This document shows, piece by piece, positions 48,237-62,845 of a stretch of 64,000 nucleotides of DNA. The DNA is from Limanda limanda (taxonomy: Eukaryota; Chordata; Actinopteri; Pleuronectiformes; Pleuronectidae). The notes beneath the pieces were generated by a model. It was given only the letters and a program-made list of their open reading frames with translations, was not told the origin of the DNA and did no database searches. The stretch lies in the NCBI RefSeq assembly GCF_963576545.1, contig NC_083658.1, forward strand, positions 10,495,428-10,559,427, in the 5' to 3' direction. The position numbers and the translations under genes were made by a program. Each line of letters starts with the position of its first letter. Within the stretch, counting starts at the first letter, position 1.

Positions 48237-50090
48237 GTGAGTACTGGCCATCAATTAATCCTAATGACGTGGACGGGCTCTGATAAGGGTTGGGGGCTTG
48301 CACGACTCAATGTGCCAGTGAGTGTGTGAGGAACTTATTTATATGACATCCAAACTATTTTGGATTAAAATCTCTAAACATCAGACGTGCCACTGCAAAA
48401 TGACCATCATTGTATCCACATGCAATCACAACATCTTTAAAATACATGGCTTGTGCAAGTATTTCAGATTTACCCTAAATGCTGTGCACACACACTGTTA
48501 ATGTTATTATTTTTCCTGCATTCGTCAAAGGGCTCTGAGACAGAAATTTGAAACTGAGCCGGGCGAAGGGGCCTCAACATGCATCAACTTCCTGTGATGG
48601 AACGTTTTGCATGTTTTACATGTGACATGTGGTGTATAGAACGTGTATGCACGCTGGCACACAAGACTGCACATGTTTCCTGGCTGGAAAGGAGACTTGA
48701 GATCCACAAAGTGTCTCTGTTTATGAAGACGTTCAGTCCCGGAGCCACAGGTGTTGTGTTTGACACTCTACACCTCAAAGCTGGGTGGCCACATGGAGGC
48801 AAAACACACAGATATGGGTCAAGGCCACGAGGACAGGTGAAGGCTATGATGAGAACTGCCATTCAATGTGAAAGCCTCAGCATTTTGATGCTTCTATATG
48901 ATTATGTGCCCTTTTCTATGAAAGCTTTCAGAGTTCGGAGAAGCAGCAGGTTGTATACAGAACAGGTTCATTCAAATGTGGGAACCGAGTTGGTCTGTGA
49001 AGTACACAAGATTTAGATTTTGCACAGATGCTCCTATTTTATCTCTCTCTCCATCTCTCCCCTCTCTTTTCCTCTCCGGTGAGGAATCCACCGCTGGCTG
49101 CTCCAGCGAACTGGCTCCTCTTTATGAGCAATGTCTCTGTGGCTGGTAGCACTCATAAACCTCCAAGCATTGATTGGAAAACAATACAATTTTCTTTGGC
49201 TCGGCTGGCAGCATGCTGCGGTCTGGATTTCTGCTTTGTGGCGGTGCTGTGCGATGTGAAAGCCTTATGCCACACTGGCCACAGTAGTAAGTTTAAAATC
49301 ACCCAGTACATAGTGATGAGGCTTCACTGCACTGAAATTGTACTTGACATACTTCTCCACTACCAGACATGTCATCCTTCTACAGAAATTAAACTTGATG
49401 TATAGAGACTCTTACTTATGTGTGTGGTTATTCCAATTCTGGCCCCTTTTGTGAGTCAGTACATGGTAGAAACTCAGACTTGTAACCCTCAAAGTGGTTT
49501 GTCTAACTCGACCTAAGAGTGAAACTTATAGCGTTCAATAATATCAGAGCCAAAATATGGAGAAATCTGATATTATTATAAAACATTTCAAAAGGCCTTT
49601 TAGCTTGTTTAAAAATGAGAAAATACCAATGAAAATACCTTTTAGATTTACCAGTTTTTCCGATGCTCACGGATGCGAGCATCCAAAATGAGTTTCCCTC
49701 TCTGGATGGCTCAGCCTTGGGGTTAGGGTAAAGAGCTCAGACATACAGACAGAGTAGAGCCAGCTGAGGTAATGTTATCTAATTGGTTGTGGTTCCTGCT
49801 GGATGCCACCCTGTGGAGGTATTCCAGTTATGTCCAGTTGGGAGAAGGCCCCAGGGTAAACCTAGAGTACACTAGAGGGATTATATATCCTACTTGGTTT
49901 AGGAATAGCTCATGGCCCTGCAGGATGAATTATAGAAAACGGCATCTGGGCTGGGCAGCTAAGCAGCAGATAGATGACAATTCTGAGTGAAATTATGCAT
50001 TTCTATGTCTTCTGTGACAGGGACGGAGGAATATCTTTTGGAAAATGTCTCAGTCTAGAGCTGCAGCCAACGGTTATTCCATTGAAGATG
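48237..50090. other. intronic DNA, nothing recognised
   Basis: A 145-codon chance frame at 48579-49016 has no recognisable domain. No other signal. Confidence 0.4.
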
Positions 50091-50094
50091 GAAA

Positions 50095-50345
50095 ACATGA
50101 AAGCTCCCCAAAAGTGAAGCCAAAACATCTTGATCGCCTCCTAGTGGCTGGCTGCAGTGTAGGTTATCGATCCTAGATCCGCCATAGGGATAGGGTAAGG
50201 GGCAACTTAAAAAGGTAAAATACACCTTTAGGTAGTTACTAGTCTTAGTTAGTTATTTGTTGACATAAAAACATGGTGATACATAATTAACAGCTGAGAC
50301 TGACTCACTTCTTGTGTATGTCGGTGGGACCTCACCATCGCGGAT
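50095..50345 (+). repeat. fullest copy of the CAGCTGAGACTGAC dispersed repeat
   Basis: Contains AAAAGTGAAGCCAAAACATC, GGCTGGCTGCAGTGTAGGTT, AAAAAGGTAAAATACACC, ATAAAAACATGGTGATACAT and AATTAACAGCTGAGACTGAC, then GGTGGGACCTCACC. I recognise this order as a widespread teleost repeat. The copies at 28265 and 36540 are fragments of it. Confidence 0.6.
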
Positions 50346-53300
50346 CTCACTATCTGGGCTGAAACTGATGATGTTTGTGCTTAAAAAATAGAATGAGTAT
50401 TCAAAGTTGCCAATAAAAATGTAATGGTTAATCAGGTGTTTATGGCAGTGCAGTAAAGCTTTCAATCAGAAAGCCACTCAAGGAGAGTTTGCATCTATTT
50501 TGGCAAGTTGCCTGAATCTGAACGACTCGGTCCCCATGAGACACTGCTTCCTCAGCCCATGCACAAGGACACACTGTGAGTATGTAGGTGTACTAAAGGC
50601 TTAGGGACACAACTGCATAGTTTATGTTGATGCTCAACATTTGGTGAGCGAGCAGTAAAAAACGAGGGAAGTAATCTAGCAAAGTAAGTCTGGAGCGTGG
50701 CGCTACGACTTTGCCAAGCTGTTAAAGTGAATAAAGTTTGCATTAGAAAAAAGTGTCTGAACAGACGGTGGGCCAACTTTGCTTTATAAGGTAAGAAATT
50801 AATTCAGACGGCAACTATTGATTGTAAACATGTTAAATCTTTACCCAGGAAACCTGAAACCAGCACTTCATTACAAAAGCAGCAGGTACAGGAATACAAT
50901 TTATATCCTTGCACCATGTCACACTTAAATACTCGTGCACGGTCAGCCAGGCTGCTCATTGCCATCTCATAAATCCCCCAGCGCACGGTTGAGCCTGGTA
51001 CAAGAATGCAGTTAAAATATGACAAAGAAGTTGCTCCAAATAAAATTGCACGCGTGTTAATGGAGAATTATGCCCAGTCGAGCTACCCTTCAGCTGCCGA
51101 TGATAAACAAACGCACGCTGTCATCATTCCTGCCAGGGCAGATACATATTTCAAATTCTAGGTTACCAGACTGAAGGGTTGGAGAAGGCTGAGAGAAACA
51201 GGAATGAAGTGGGAGAGAGGTGTAACAGCCCTTCATGGCTGTGAGGCCAGCGCACATTTGTTCCACTTAAAGTGACGTGTGGTGTGTTCTGGTTGTGGCA
51301 TCAGGGGCACTGTACTCATGGAATACCATCGGTGATACCATGTAACAGTTTGGAGTGATCCCTAAGCTCTGCTCTTGGAAGGAGTTTGTTTTTGCAGTAT
51401 TTGGCAGATTACAGGTTTACTTGGTATTAAGTGGATTATACGAATAATACACGGGCAACCCTTTTGTCAATAGAAGGAAGATTCACCACCTGCGTGTGCG
51501 GTAAAAATGCCAAGAGGAACAAATCATTCCTAATGGTTTTATCAGCAACAGTAAAACCAGGCTGAGTTGGCTTCAAATCCATGTTTGAAGTCGGTGAGGG
51601 ACTTGTGTAAAACATGTCCACAAAACACTCCTGCCAACTTGATATCCTGCCCATGAAGCATCTTGAGACACAGAAGTGGTTGAGCTGCATTTTTTTGCCT
51701 AAGAGAAGATTGTGTAAAACTGTATGAGTAATATATCTACAATTCTCCATTTCAGTACTTCACAGAATTGTCCTGTGGCGACTGACTCACACACCAACAG
51801 AGCAATCAAGCCAACCAAAGTAATGAATAATTATTTTCTGTATCAACTGTGCACCTAAGCTGTGTGTTCATTAAATTCAGCTCCAGCAGATGAGCCTCTT
51901 ACGAATTAATTTAACAACTTATGAATCATCGCATTAGATGAAGCTGCACGTGTAAGTCTGGAGATTGTCAAGGGATCCGAACACGCACTAAAAACATATG
52001 ATTCTTTGAGCAAGGATGTTTGTTAAACCTGTTGTTGCAGAGTTTGTCTCATCGCTCTGAATGATTCTACATCTCATGGCCTTCTCCGGGTATTGGGTAC
52101 ATACAACAATGGCTTTAACTCTCTGAATACAGAAGCCTGGGTCATAAGTCATGTGCACCGCTGACTACTTGCTGCCTGGATTGTCACATAATGACAACAG
52201 AGAAGTGAAGGAACAAGGAAGTTGTAGAATTCGATGTGAGTGAGCTAATCGCAGAGAGGAGCAAGACGCGATTGACAAGTAACGATTGTCTTTGTCCTGA
52301 AGCCCTGTGTTGTGTTTACTCGTCTTTGGACAGCTGCTTCGACTCTTAGCCCGGCTGCCAATCAAATGAAAGCTCTACTTGATGAGTCAGCGCTGCAGAA
52401 CGTGCAAGGAGCTCAAGGGTCTCTCGACGTGTGGAATTGATTTTTTAATCACCTCAGACCAGCACTGGATTGAAAGAGGTGCCTTCACGCTGAGGAGGGA
52501 AGTGGCAGACGAAGAGCGACACAAAGAGAGCCTTGACGATAAAGATTGATTACCCCTCCTCCACTGTGGATTGTTTCATCTTCCACTCTGTCTCTCTTTG
52601 TCTGCACGGGTCTCGTCTCTCATCACTGACCAAACAGAAAAATGCTCTGCCTCCCTATGGCCACGCAGGGACCCATGTAATCCCAAGAGCAGCAACCTGT
52701 TTAGACAAGCACTGAATTCCCTGCTTTTGTCTGCGTCTCTTGACATTTGACTCTGCCGTGGTCAATTATTTTCAGAAAGGTTCAACGTCTCCTTGTTCCT
52801 CCTCCTGCTCTCCCTCCTCTACCTGCATAACTCTGACAGCGAACATTTTTTATAACACACTGTCCTCTCCTTCGCTGCTGATGTGTGACCTTGTTCTGCT
52901 GCAGTAGGTGTGTTTGTTTTACTCCCCTGCCACTCCCAGTACAAACAGCTTGGAGCGAGCCACAGCGCCCTCAGTCTTCGGGCAAATTGAAAGGAGGTTT
53001 TTTACGGAATGAATCTTAAATCATTAGAGGCTCATGCATATCTGACTGTGTGTGTGTGGGCGGATTGCATCAACCATCCATACGGCTCCTGAGTCATCAG
53101 CACAGCGAGTTTATTTATTTACATTGATCACAAGTTTCCTAGGCAGAGGGAGAACTTAGCAGGAGTGGACATTTTGTTCGCAGGAGTCCTGTTGCTGGGA
53201 ATGCTCACAGATACCGAATAAATTCCAAGTTTCTTCTTTGGTTTCCCTACAAAACGCCTGTCAGTCCAATTTGAGGTGGAAAGGTTCAATGTTTTTTGAG

Positions 53301-55450
53301 AGAAATGCTGCTATTTTAAAAATAGATGTCGAGCTTGTTGACCTTTTACAATGTAGGTCACTTGTTGCCCCACTCCACATGTTCCTGCTCATTCATTAAC
53401 ATGGCACTTGCTCTGGTGTTGCATGTGTAGCAGCCGTCTAGCACGGCAGGAAAAGGGAAACCGCACTGTTGAAAAAACTGCCTCTCCGCCGTCCACAGCC
53501 GTCACCTCTGGCTCACCATGGCAACGCCGCCAGTCCCCCGTTTCTCTTCCTCTACCCTGTCAGGCAGAGGCACTTTTACTATCAACAGCGAAAAGAGAAA
53601 GCCCGCCCTCCTCAAGACTTGTCTTTTTATGGAGAAGGACGGAGGCTGAGGGTGGGGGGGACGACAAAGCAGAGGAAACACAGAGGAGAAAGTTCTGGCA
53701 AGAAGTTCTCCGCTACTTCAGCCGTGGGAGATGTGCTTCCAGAGGCACCGAGTCTTTTCTGGGCCTAAGTGAAAATATGTGCTCTAGATGTTTTGCCGAG
53801 TTTGATTTACAGCTGAAGCTCCTGCCCTGTTTTCCTCATGACTTCATCCAGAGGAGTTTCTTGCATGGTGGGTGCGTTGGTTCAAGAAAAGGTTAGACGT
53901 GCTTCCTGGCTGTTTGTGTCGCAGCCATGAGGGCATGATGCTTATCACCATGTTGCAGGAGTATTAGTACTCCAGGCTGTGGCAAATTTAAAGAACCATA
54001 GCCTGTTCTCCCTCTGCAAAACTGGCTATTGAATTGGCATCAAGACAGGAGTGATAAAAGGAGCTCACTTTGGTGAACTGAGTCACGCCAAAGCTGAATT
54101 AGATGCTAGGCTAATAGAACAGTCCGGTGGAGAAACCCCTGCTTATATTTTCAACACCTCTCACACAGCTGTTGCTCTCTCAACCAGCCAAAGTTTGCAC
54201 GCCTTACTTTTTAAATAAAGAACAGTGTATTTGCATCTCATAACATTCCTAAGAAGATCAGTAATGTAGACTTAAGGCTGCAGTAAAGCTGTCCACAACA
54301 AAATAATTATACCCACATACTCGGGGGTTAGAGACGGCCGAGAAAGTTTTACAAAAAAGGTGGAGAGGTCGGAAGCAGCCAAGTGTGTCTGCGACTGCTT
54401 TCCTCTAACAAGGTGCATGTGTTGTTTTGTTTTATTTGGAGGGAATCGCTCATGCACTATCCCGTTCCACATACAGTATGACCTCACAGTGGATGGCAAG
54501 GTATCGAGTAACAGAAAAATCCAAGAGACGGAAAAATAGTTCACAAGAGATCTGTTTCAAGCTGGTGAAGGTTAAAATATAGACAAGCACAGAGCAAAGC
54601 TTATTCACTATTACAGATAATGTTTCCCAATGCTTACTGTAACAGGGACCTGCATTTATCTCACTGTGCTCTATGCATAATACAAACAAAATAATGTATT
54701 GCAAGTTTCTTTTGAAATGAATTTGAATATGCACATGAGCTCTACACTTATAGACACCTCATAGAAAAATTATTTTGCAATTAATTCGATTTTTGGCTCC
54801 AAAATTAGTTACTTTGCCTGGACTATATATGCACCACTGTTAAATGCAGCATATGCAACTCAGGCAGACGGCCAGACAGAAACAGATGAACCAATAGAAT
54901 CAAGGCCCGACTGATAGAGACAGGCAAGAAGGCGGAAGTTCAATTTCCAGTCTGGTGACAGAACCTTGACGAAGGGAATATTCCCAGTCAGACGGGGAAC
55001 AGCACAGACGATGCCAGAAATAACAGATTTAGGTTACATGAGATACCATGAACTGTTTGGGCATGCAGCTGATGTAATGTGCGAGCCCGATGCATTTAAC
55101 TCACCACTTGTGTGCATGTGTCGACTGGTAAGAAGTGTGGCCCTGCAGTTCAGGGGACCTTTCGACTAAAAGTGGATAAGCTGCTCTCAATGGAATGTGT
55201 CTGTGCGAGGAAACACACACGCACACACGTGCGCCCATTCCATCGTGGTACACACTCTATTTACCTCCCAGTCTATTACAGGCTATTCATATTGTCTCTC
55301 TTTTTTCATGGGGACTTTAGTAATTTGCATTTAATGACACCAGCATGTTTGGCAAGAGGAAATACGTTACATCCATGTTTAGCTTTATGTGGATTTAACG
55401 AAGGTTCTTTGCTGTTATTCCTTCAATAACCAATTACAAGAGTTCACCAT
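50346..55450. other. intronic DNA, no supported feature
   Basis: A 162-codon plus-strand frame at 53408-53896 overlaps a second open frame in another phase, which fits local GC bias better than coding. No splice-site pair or domain supports it. Confidence 0.4.
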
Positions 55451-55454
55451 CTCC

Positions 55455-55565
55455 ACCAAGGAGTCACGTTTTCGCTCCTGTCTGTTTGTTTGTTTGTTTG
55501 TTTGTGAGCAGGACTACGCAAAAAAGACTGAATGGAATTCTACAAAACTTGGTATAACCACGGGA
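55455..55565 (-). repeat. dispersed teleost repeat, copy 3
   Basis: CACCAAGGAGTCACGTTTTCG, a (TTTG)n stretch at about 55486-55505, GAGCAGGACTACGCAAAAAAG and TCTACAAAACTTGGTATAACC give the reverse complement of the 41465 repeat. Confidence 0.6.
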
Positions 55566-55569
55566 CACA

Positions 55570-58500
55570 GGCTCAGAAATTCGGGCCAAGCAAGATTTCT
55601 TTTCACTTTCTTTAACCATGCACGATTTGTATTACATTTGCACCAATCAGGTATATTTAAGACCAGTATGCATTGAAGAAAACCCACAAGTTGACCTTGC
55701 ATTTTGAAATACACTAAAATAACAAATGAAGAATGGCGCTGGGAAATCCTCAGGGTGCGTCATCACCTCGGTGGACACTTGTTTAAAGTAAAATGATGAG
55801 AGCACATAAACAGGAAAAGTGCCTGTGTGTGTTATTGTGTGGATAGTGACCATGGATGACTGAGTGATGGATGAGTGGATGAATAACTCCATCCATCAAC
55901 CAGCCTTGTTTGCAGTGACTCACTTCTGCACTGCTGCGATCAGTGAATATATCATTTGGTAAATCTGCATCACTCTCTCATGATAAAGATTGGCATAGTG
56001 ATGGCAGAGATTTCATGAATTCTTCCTTACAATACTCCAGTGCACTGAAATGAAATGTGGGTGAGAACAGCCATTGTTTCTCTTCCTGAAGGAGGAAAAG
56101 AAAAGAACAGACAAAGCTCCTAAAGGTAGAGAAAGGTTTTTGGTTTCACCTTAATCTCCTCTCAATCTTCCAGACGTCAGTTGGAAGGCCGAAGTTAGGC
56201 GGCACGAGGAAACAAAAGACAGCCCTAGCAAAAGTTTGCATCTCCTTTTTGTTCGAGCCATGTCTCGTGTGAGAAGAAGGGTTATTCTTATTTGGAATAA
56301 AGTGTGTTTTCAGTTTGATTTAAGTTGCTGCAGAGATTGTTTTAGGCACTATTTGTTTCCAAAAGCAGGTGGGAGAGAGAACAGCTCAACAAAAGCATCT
56401 GTATCTGTTGAAAACAGTGTAGTTCAGTTTTCTTTGTTAAGAGAGTTGGCAACTGCAACTGGCAGTGTCCAAAGTCACACTTTTTGCTTCCACTGTTGAA
56501 AAATCAATTTTCATAAGCCCAGCACATCAGAAGTTTTCTTAATTTAATCATTGGACAAAATCCACTCTCAACTCCTCTTTTATTTAAGTTAAAAAACAAA
56601 ACCATGCACAGTTAATAACTCACACATTTGTTGGAATGATTGCTACATGACAGAAATGGGGGGGAGGGTGGATGTCATATCTCATTCCACTAAAGGGAAG
56701 TCTGACTTTTTTGGGGTGGAGAGGATGACAATAACGCTTTTGCATTTGCACAAATAGTAGATAGAGACCTATCGTCAGTTTAAAGTTTACAGATTGATAT
56801 TTGCTCCTGAGAGAAGGTTGTGGTTTTAAACTCAATAGTGTTTTACTTTTTACTGCCCCTGAATTGTACAACTGCTGATTAACGTCCTATGTTCAATATT
56901 ATCCAAATTATTGTTCTACTGACACTTGAGTTGTGTTTTGATTTGTATCTAAGTGGGTATTGTTCAAAGCACATCATTTACATGAGGAGTTTGCTTAAAA
57001 AGTAATATATTAACTCTTTCCACCTATTCAATGATTTCCCAGCAGCCCCATCACCTCAGTAGGTTTCAGCGAGACACTGTGCAGTAGATTTGATAATACT
57101 TTTGTTGTCATCATGTTTCTGGGACTTGTTTAAACATGGTGGTACACACTTTGTTGATCTGGTTCCCCCGACGCTCGGCACCAATCAGTGCTGCACTGAA
57201 CAGATCCATTTTTGGTGACTCGCAGGGTGTAGCACCAGTGGGGAGGTGATAAGTCGTTTATCGTGTTCATTAAACAGCCCATTAGCACTTATCAGCATCT
57301 GTTTAAAGACTTCTACACCTCGTCATTATTGTTCACACTTTGCAGCACTCTCTTTACTGGCACACGTTCACATGCACACACGTTTCGGTCAGCTGGACGT
57401 TGGTCACCCGGGGCAGGGCAGAGCCACCGGAGCGTTGGGCTCGCTCCCTTTCCGCTGGGAAATCAATAATAGACCAGCTGACCCAGCTGTGACCTGTGTT
57501 ACACGTGCACAAGGCGTGCACACACACACAAACGCACTGTCACATCCACTGTCCGGAGAGAACAAAGCACCGCTGGGCAGCGGCGGGTGTGTCGTCGGTC
57601 TCCAGGAAGTTACACTTGGCTAAAGCTTCCTGGACTGAAACAAGGCCGATGGTTTTAAACGTCGATTTAATTGCTTTTGAAGGGTTTTCTGTTAAATTCT
57701 GCAGTTCATTGTTTCTCGATAGTTTACATCACATTGTTATCGGTGAACATTGGATTCATCATTTGTTTTTATTTTAATTAAATACAACGCCGACTTCCAT
57801 TTCATATCTAATTCAAATTTAATTCAAGACAAGGAACTTTTTTCAAATTGTGTGACATTTTCTACAGATTGAGAACCTGCAGTTTTCTCTCTGAATCCGA
57901 CGGAGCTTGAGAGAAAATTATCTGAGAACGACCCGAACCTGACAGGCTTTCTGTTTCTTGAGTCCGAAACTCAACCTGAACCAGATGTTTTCAACAATAA
58001 CAGGCACATGCAGAGTAGAAAAATGAATTAGATAGCCCAGCCAACGTGACCCAACCCGACCCGACTCTGACTATCATTTCAAAACTTTTGTCTGACCCTT
58101 GGCTTGTCTCAGGTATCCACACTCCACTTAGAACTCCCATATTAATCATGGAAACATTAATGGTGGTGTTGTGGCATATTAACGGTTCCTTACTAGCATT
58201 TTAAATACTTTTACCAAATCCCAATTCTTTTCTTATTTTAACGTAAAGTTTCAAGTTAGTGCATGGAAACATGGACACAACAGACAAAGAGATGACCCGG
58301 TGGTAAAAGTGAAGCGTAGAGGGAAATGCTCGCCACTGTTTCAAGCCCCAGTCGCCCCCGGGGAACTAGAAATCTGTCTCAACCCCGGTCATACATTCCA
58401 GTCCAGTCATGGATGGCTCCACCATCGGAGGTCAGGAAGAGCCCCAGGTATAAAAAGAGAAGGGGGGCCTTTAAGTTGTGTGTTGAAACTGAAGCGGGAC

Positions 58501-61100
58501 ACAGAGAGGAGACAGGGTTTCTAAAGGGCCAACATGGTGGAGCCCTCATGAAAATAGAGAGAACACTTTTCTCACATTTTCCACGGCTTCTACATTCTGA
58601 AAACCCCAACAAATACAGTATTTTTGCACTATTTCCCAGCAGCTGCAAAGACTTCCGCTGCACATTCGAGTTTTTCCCCTTTTTCCACTCGGAGCATGCT
58701 CGTGCAATCCTCTGAACATATGTGTGACATGTGGGCACACGACACCTTTAAGCCGTTTGTAAAACCTGCTGCCATGTGTCTCCTAAAGGGATCGCGACTC
58801 TGTCATCTTCATCATCAACATCATCCAGATTGTGAGGAGGAGACCAGCATGTTCTAATCCCTGCTCTTTAACTACCTCACAGGATTAACTAGGGGGGGTG
58901 GGATTGGCACCCATGTGGAAAATAAAGCATCTTAAGGAGACTTTGCTCTGATCCCGCTGTTTTGAATGGGTGCGGTGGAGGAAGCACAGAAATGGAGAAC
59001 CCAGGGAATGTGCTGTACTTGTGTTGATGTTCAGCTCATGTTCTTGCCACTGGTGTGAAAAAATAAACTAACAACTCCCTAATAGGATCAACTTTTAATC
59101 TTGCGCTCGCTTAGCATTGAAAAATAAAGAGTGAGGTGTTAAGTCAATGGAGTCACAAGCTGATGGAAGGGTTTTGGAGACGTTAGAGAAATGTTGGACA
59201 AGAGCGTTTCTTCTGAAATGCTTCACTCGGATGTCAGACTTATCTCAAACCCCACTCGCCACCGCACTTCCTTGAAACATACCGACACATCCTCCATGTA
59301 AAGTCTATTTGCATGGACCCTCTCAGCCGGGAAAATTTCGACTTACGCAGTCTAACCAGACGTACATGTCCAGACTGTGTGAAATCGAGTTTGTCGTGAA
59401 ATCCAGCAAGCAGAGAAAAATGACTCTTGACAAGGGAGGGGGGGGGATAAAGGGCTAAGAAGACGGCAGCTGTTACAGAAAATGACAGATTAATGACTCT
59501 AGTTTCTTGGAATTCGAAATTGGATGTGAGAATTCTTGGATTTGTTGATTATATGGATATAGATAAAGTGGTTATTTGGATTTGTTTTAGAAAGATGTCT
59601 TAACACCATCAGGAAATAATGTGACAGTTGTCTGGTATCGCTGTTACGTCACAGTTCAGTGTATTTCCATTTCTCCTTAGGAACATTTTAACAGTTCATT
59701 GTCTACAAGTGTTTTGAATTCTAATTATGTGTGTGTGTGTTAAAGGAAACACAAATTCTGCTCTTCACAGTTGTGGAGAACAAGAGGAGGAGAAAGAGCA
59801 ATAGTCAAATTCCAGCTTTACATCTTAGTCCCGACGCGTCACGGCTTTCTGGCACAGATGCCAGTTTTAATCTCTGAATCTATCTTTTCTTTTAGAACAT
59901 TCCAGGATTGATGGAGTGGCACATTATTTCTCTGGGAGTGGTTATTGTGTGTGTGTGTGTGCGTGTGTGTGATCCCGTTCTCACGGTGCTGACATAGTGA
60001 ACGCTCAGGCCGCAAAGGGTTCGATGGGAATGTAATTCTCATGGGGCTACTTACTTACACAACCATTTGGGGTGATTGACAGATAAATTGAGCGCATACC
60101 CAAACAGGCACACTTTATACTGTTCATTCTATGCATTGAATTTCCATAACTGCATGCTTGCTAATACCCTGATGGGTCTTTAACTCAAATGCATTGTTGT
60201 TGATCCTCTGTGAGCACATTGGTAATATGGATAAAGAGAAAAGGCATTATAGATAATACATCCAACAGAAATTAACGATGCACTGATCAGGAGTAAGCGG
60301 AGAATGAGGAAGTTGGAATGGAACGTTTTGGCCGAAAAAAGAAAATGGACCCAGTCATTCAGTAAATATAGACACAAGGGCATGAGATGGAAATCCTGCT
60401 CCCACCAGTTAAATAACAAAGTACAGCACAAACAATGAATCTGATTATGATGTTGGCCAATCGATCAATGCATGTATAGAGGATGATGATTGCTCAAACC
60501 ATCTCAGTCTCTCTTTGTCTCAGTTCAAGTGGAGAAAGCAACACATTTCCTCCATTCATTTAAGCTTAAACCAACATAATCCACATAGTGAATCACAATA
60601 CACACACACAAACACACACACTAAACACGCTCTACTCTCTGCGTAGGATAAGCAATGATTAACCAGCTTCATTAGCTCGGTCCTGTCTGAGAGAGAAAGG
60701 AGGGGAATTTACTGTCTTGTATACAGTCGGGGTTACACACATTAAGATTACACACATTCCTCGGTTTGTGTGTGTGTGTGTTTGTAATATTAGAGATTAT
60801 CAGAGAACAGGTATGGACAAGGTTGTAGGACAGAAAACAATATTGAAATAAAGTGCATGCTCTTTCCTTCATGTATCTACATTTTGTCATTTGATTAGAC
60901 ATCGTCATTAAATTAGCAGACTAAATTAAACAGCTGTTTTCCTGCAAAGTTTGAAGTTTTGCATGATGAACACTTTCTCAATTATGCCCAAAAAAATCGG
61001 AGGGAGAGAAAAACCATAAATTCTAACAATGTGAATATTTTACTCGATTATAAGAAAAACATGATCAATATCAACAATAACTGTTATTAACATTATATGA
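55570..61100. other. intronic DNA, little recognised
   Basis: No exon supported. A block at about 57930-58070 with CGACCCGAACC and CCCAACCCGACCCGACTC looks like a degenerate interspersed repeat. Short (TG)n runs occur at 59947-59971 and 60770-60780. Confidence 0.4.
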
Positions 61101-61104
61101 TCAT

Positions 61105-61178
61105 ATGTAACACGGGCTCCGGCTCCCCTTGTGATCCTTAAAGGATAAGCGGCATAGATAATGGATGGAAGGATGGAT
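61105..61178 (+). mobile_element. retroelement 3' tail (GGATAAGCGGCATAGATAATGG)
   Basis: CTTGTGATCCTTAAAGGATAA followed by GCGGCATAGATAATGGATGG and ATGGA repeats is a widespread teleost retroelement tail ending in a tandem GGAT repeat. The body of the element is not visible. Confidence 0.5.
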
Positions 61179-62529
61179 TATCGACTGTTGTTTACATCAT
61201 TCCTGAAAAAACATGCAGATAAGGCTCGGCTTTGTCAGGGCTGAATAGTGTCTGCAGGGCTTTCTGTCAGAGAAGAGACGTGAAGTGTTTTTCAGAGGAT
61301 GCAGAAGGTATTTGCGTGACAAAGTGTATTTACGAAACAATCTTCTAGAGTGAAAAACACTCTGGTTAATAGTACGGCGTTGTGACACGGAGATATTAGC
61401 GATTTAGAGAGGAGAGATTTAGAAAATCCCCAACTTTTGCGTGAAGGCGATGAAGCAGGATGCAGGGAGGAATAAAAACCCGTGTTTACAGCCTTTGCTC
61501 CTGGCTCCACTCGACCACATTTGCAAAGCAAAGTAGGGGTGAGGACCAATTCCTAGCATGTTACACACAGCTGCACTCCACCTCGCCCTGATATCCCTCG
61601 ACACACGGCCGCGCTGTAAACACCAAAGTGTGCATATCACTTTCGGTGAATAGAAACGCGTCACTCCCTGTCTACAGTGCACTCTCATGAACAGTGTGAT
61701 TGAAGACACTCCTCACAGAGGTATGAGTCGTTAAATGAAGCAGGAGCCTAATCAGTCAAAGGAAATTAAAATGTTCTTGTCTGGCTTGAAAGAAAAGATC
61801 CAAGAAAAGGCCAGAGAGGTCGAAATTAAATGTTAGCGATACGGTTGCAAAGTTGTGACGACCTCTAAGAGACAAAAATAGTGGCAAGATAATGGGGGAA
61901 AGGTTGGGAGATTGTGTACAGGCATCAAATGTCTCCTGTTTCTTTTCCAGCATAAGTGTTGCAGCAGGAGTATAATGTCATGTATCCAATCTTCAAAGCT
62001 GGCGGAGAAGCACCCTGACAGATTTTTTGATATGATGTGTGGTCGCCCTGCCATCCACGAAGCTTTGAACCAGCACCACACACACACACAACTTCTACTA
62101 TCAACTGTGTGTTGATACAATACCTGATTTTCTTTGCCTTTCGCAGCTTACGTAACCATTATGCAGGTTCCACAAGGTCGGGCCTCATTATTGCCGCAGG
62201 CCCTTCATATTAATCTGTCTTTAAAATGTTTGAAGTTCGCCCCGACTCTTTAGATGTGCCTGCCAATGATTTGGGGGGAATATTTGGAGCGCACACTCCG
62301 AGTTGCTCACTCTTAGCGGCTGAGCCAGGGAGTTCTCATTAAATGCAAAGGCTGACTAAAAGCAATAATGTGCAGCAGGAAAGATGTAATTAAAAATGAG
62401 TCATTTATTGAAAATGCAACTGCAGATGTAACTGTATCACAACAGCACATATAAAGTGAATAATGTAATTCTAGAAAGGAGCTGCAGCTACACTAAACCC
62501 AAGTGACATTTTGAGTGACAGCCTCTGTG

Positions 62530-62845
62530 CCATTGTCTTGAACACGATATCTCAAGAATGTGTTGATTGTGCAATTTCTAAAATTTTTTTTAGCACAAAT
62601 GCTCACTTGGACTCATGGGTGAACTGATCAGATGTTGGTTGTGAAAGGTCGCTGTGACCTCACAGAACACATTTTCCGCCTTTTCCCCAGGAAATCTTCC
62701 AAATTTGAAGCATTTCAAAGAATCAGGGTCACTGCAACCTCTTCAAACACAATAATTGATGAGATGTTTCTGACACAATTTGAAGCAATAGGAGTAACAG
62801 CCCAAAAGGTCAAAGGTCAACTTCTGACATCATACCATTCGGCAA
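62530..62845 (+). repeat. dispersed teleost repeat with TGTGACCTCACA block
   Basis: AACACGATATCTCAAGAATG, AGCACAAATGCTCACTTGGA, CTCATGGGTGAACTGATCAG and GTCGCTGTGACCTCACAGAA occur in the order I recognise from a common teleost interspersed repeat. The copy is diverged, and a 74-codon frame through it is not a gene. Confidence 0.5.

Noticed and set aside
48579..49016. 145-codon plus-strand open frame after the candidate alternative exon
   Set aside because: No domain or family resemblance, no splice link to the exon at 48195, and ordinary intronic composition.
53408..53896. 162-codon plus-strand open frame
   Set aside because: It overlaps another long frame in a different phase (53469-53768), as GC-biased non-coding DNA does. 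There is no domain and no acceptor/donor pair.
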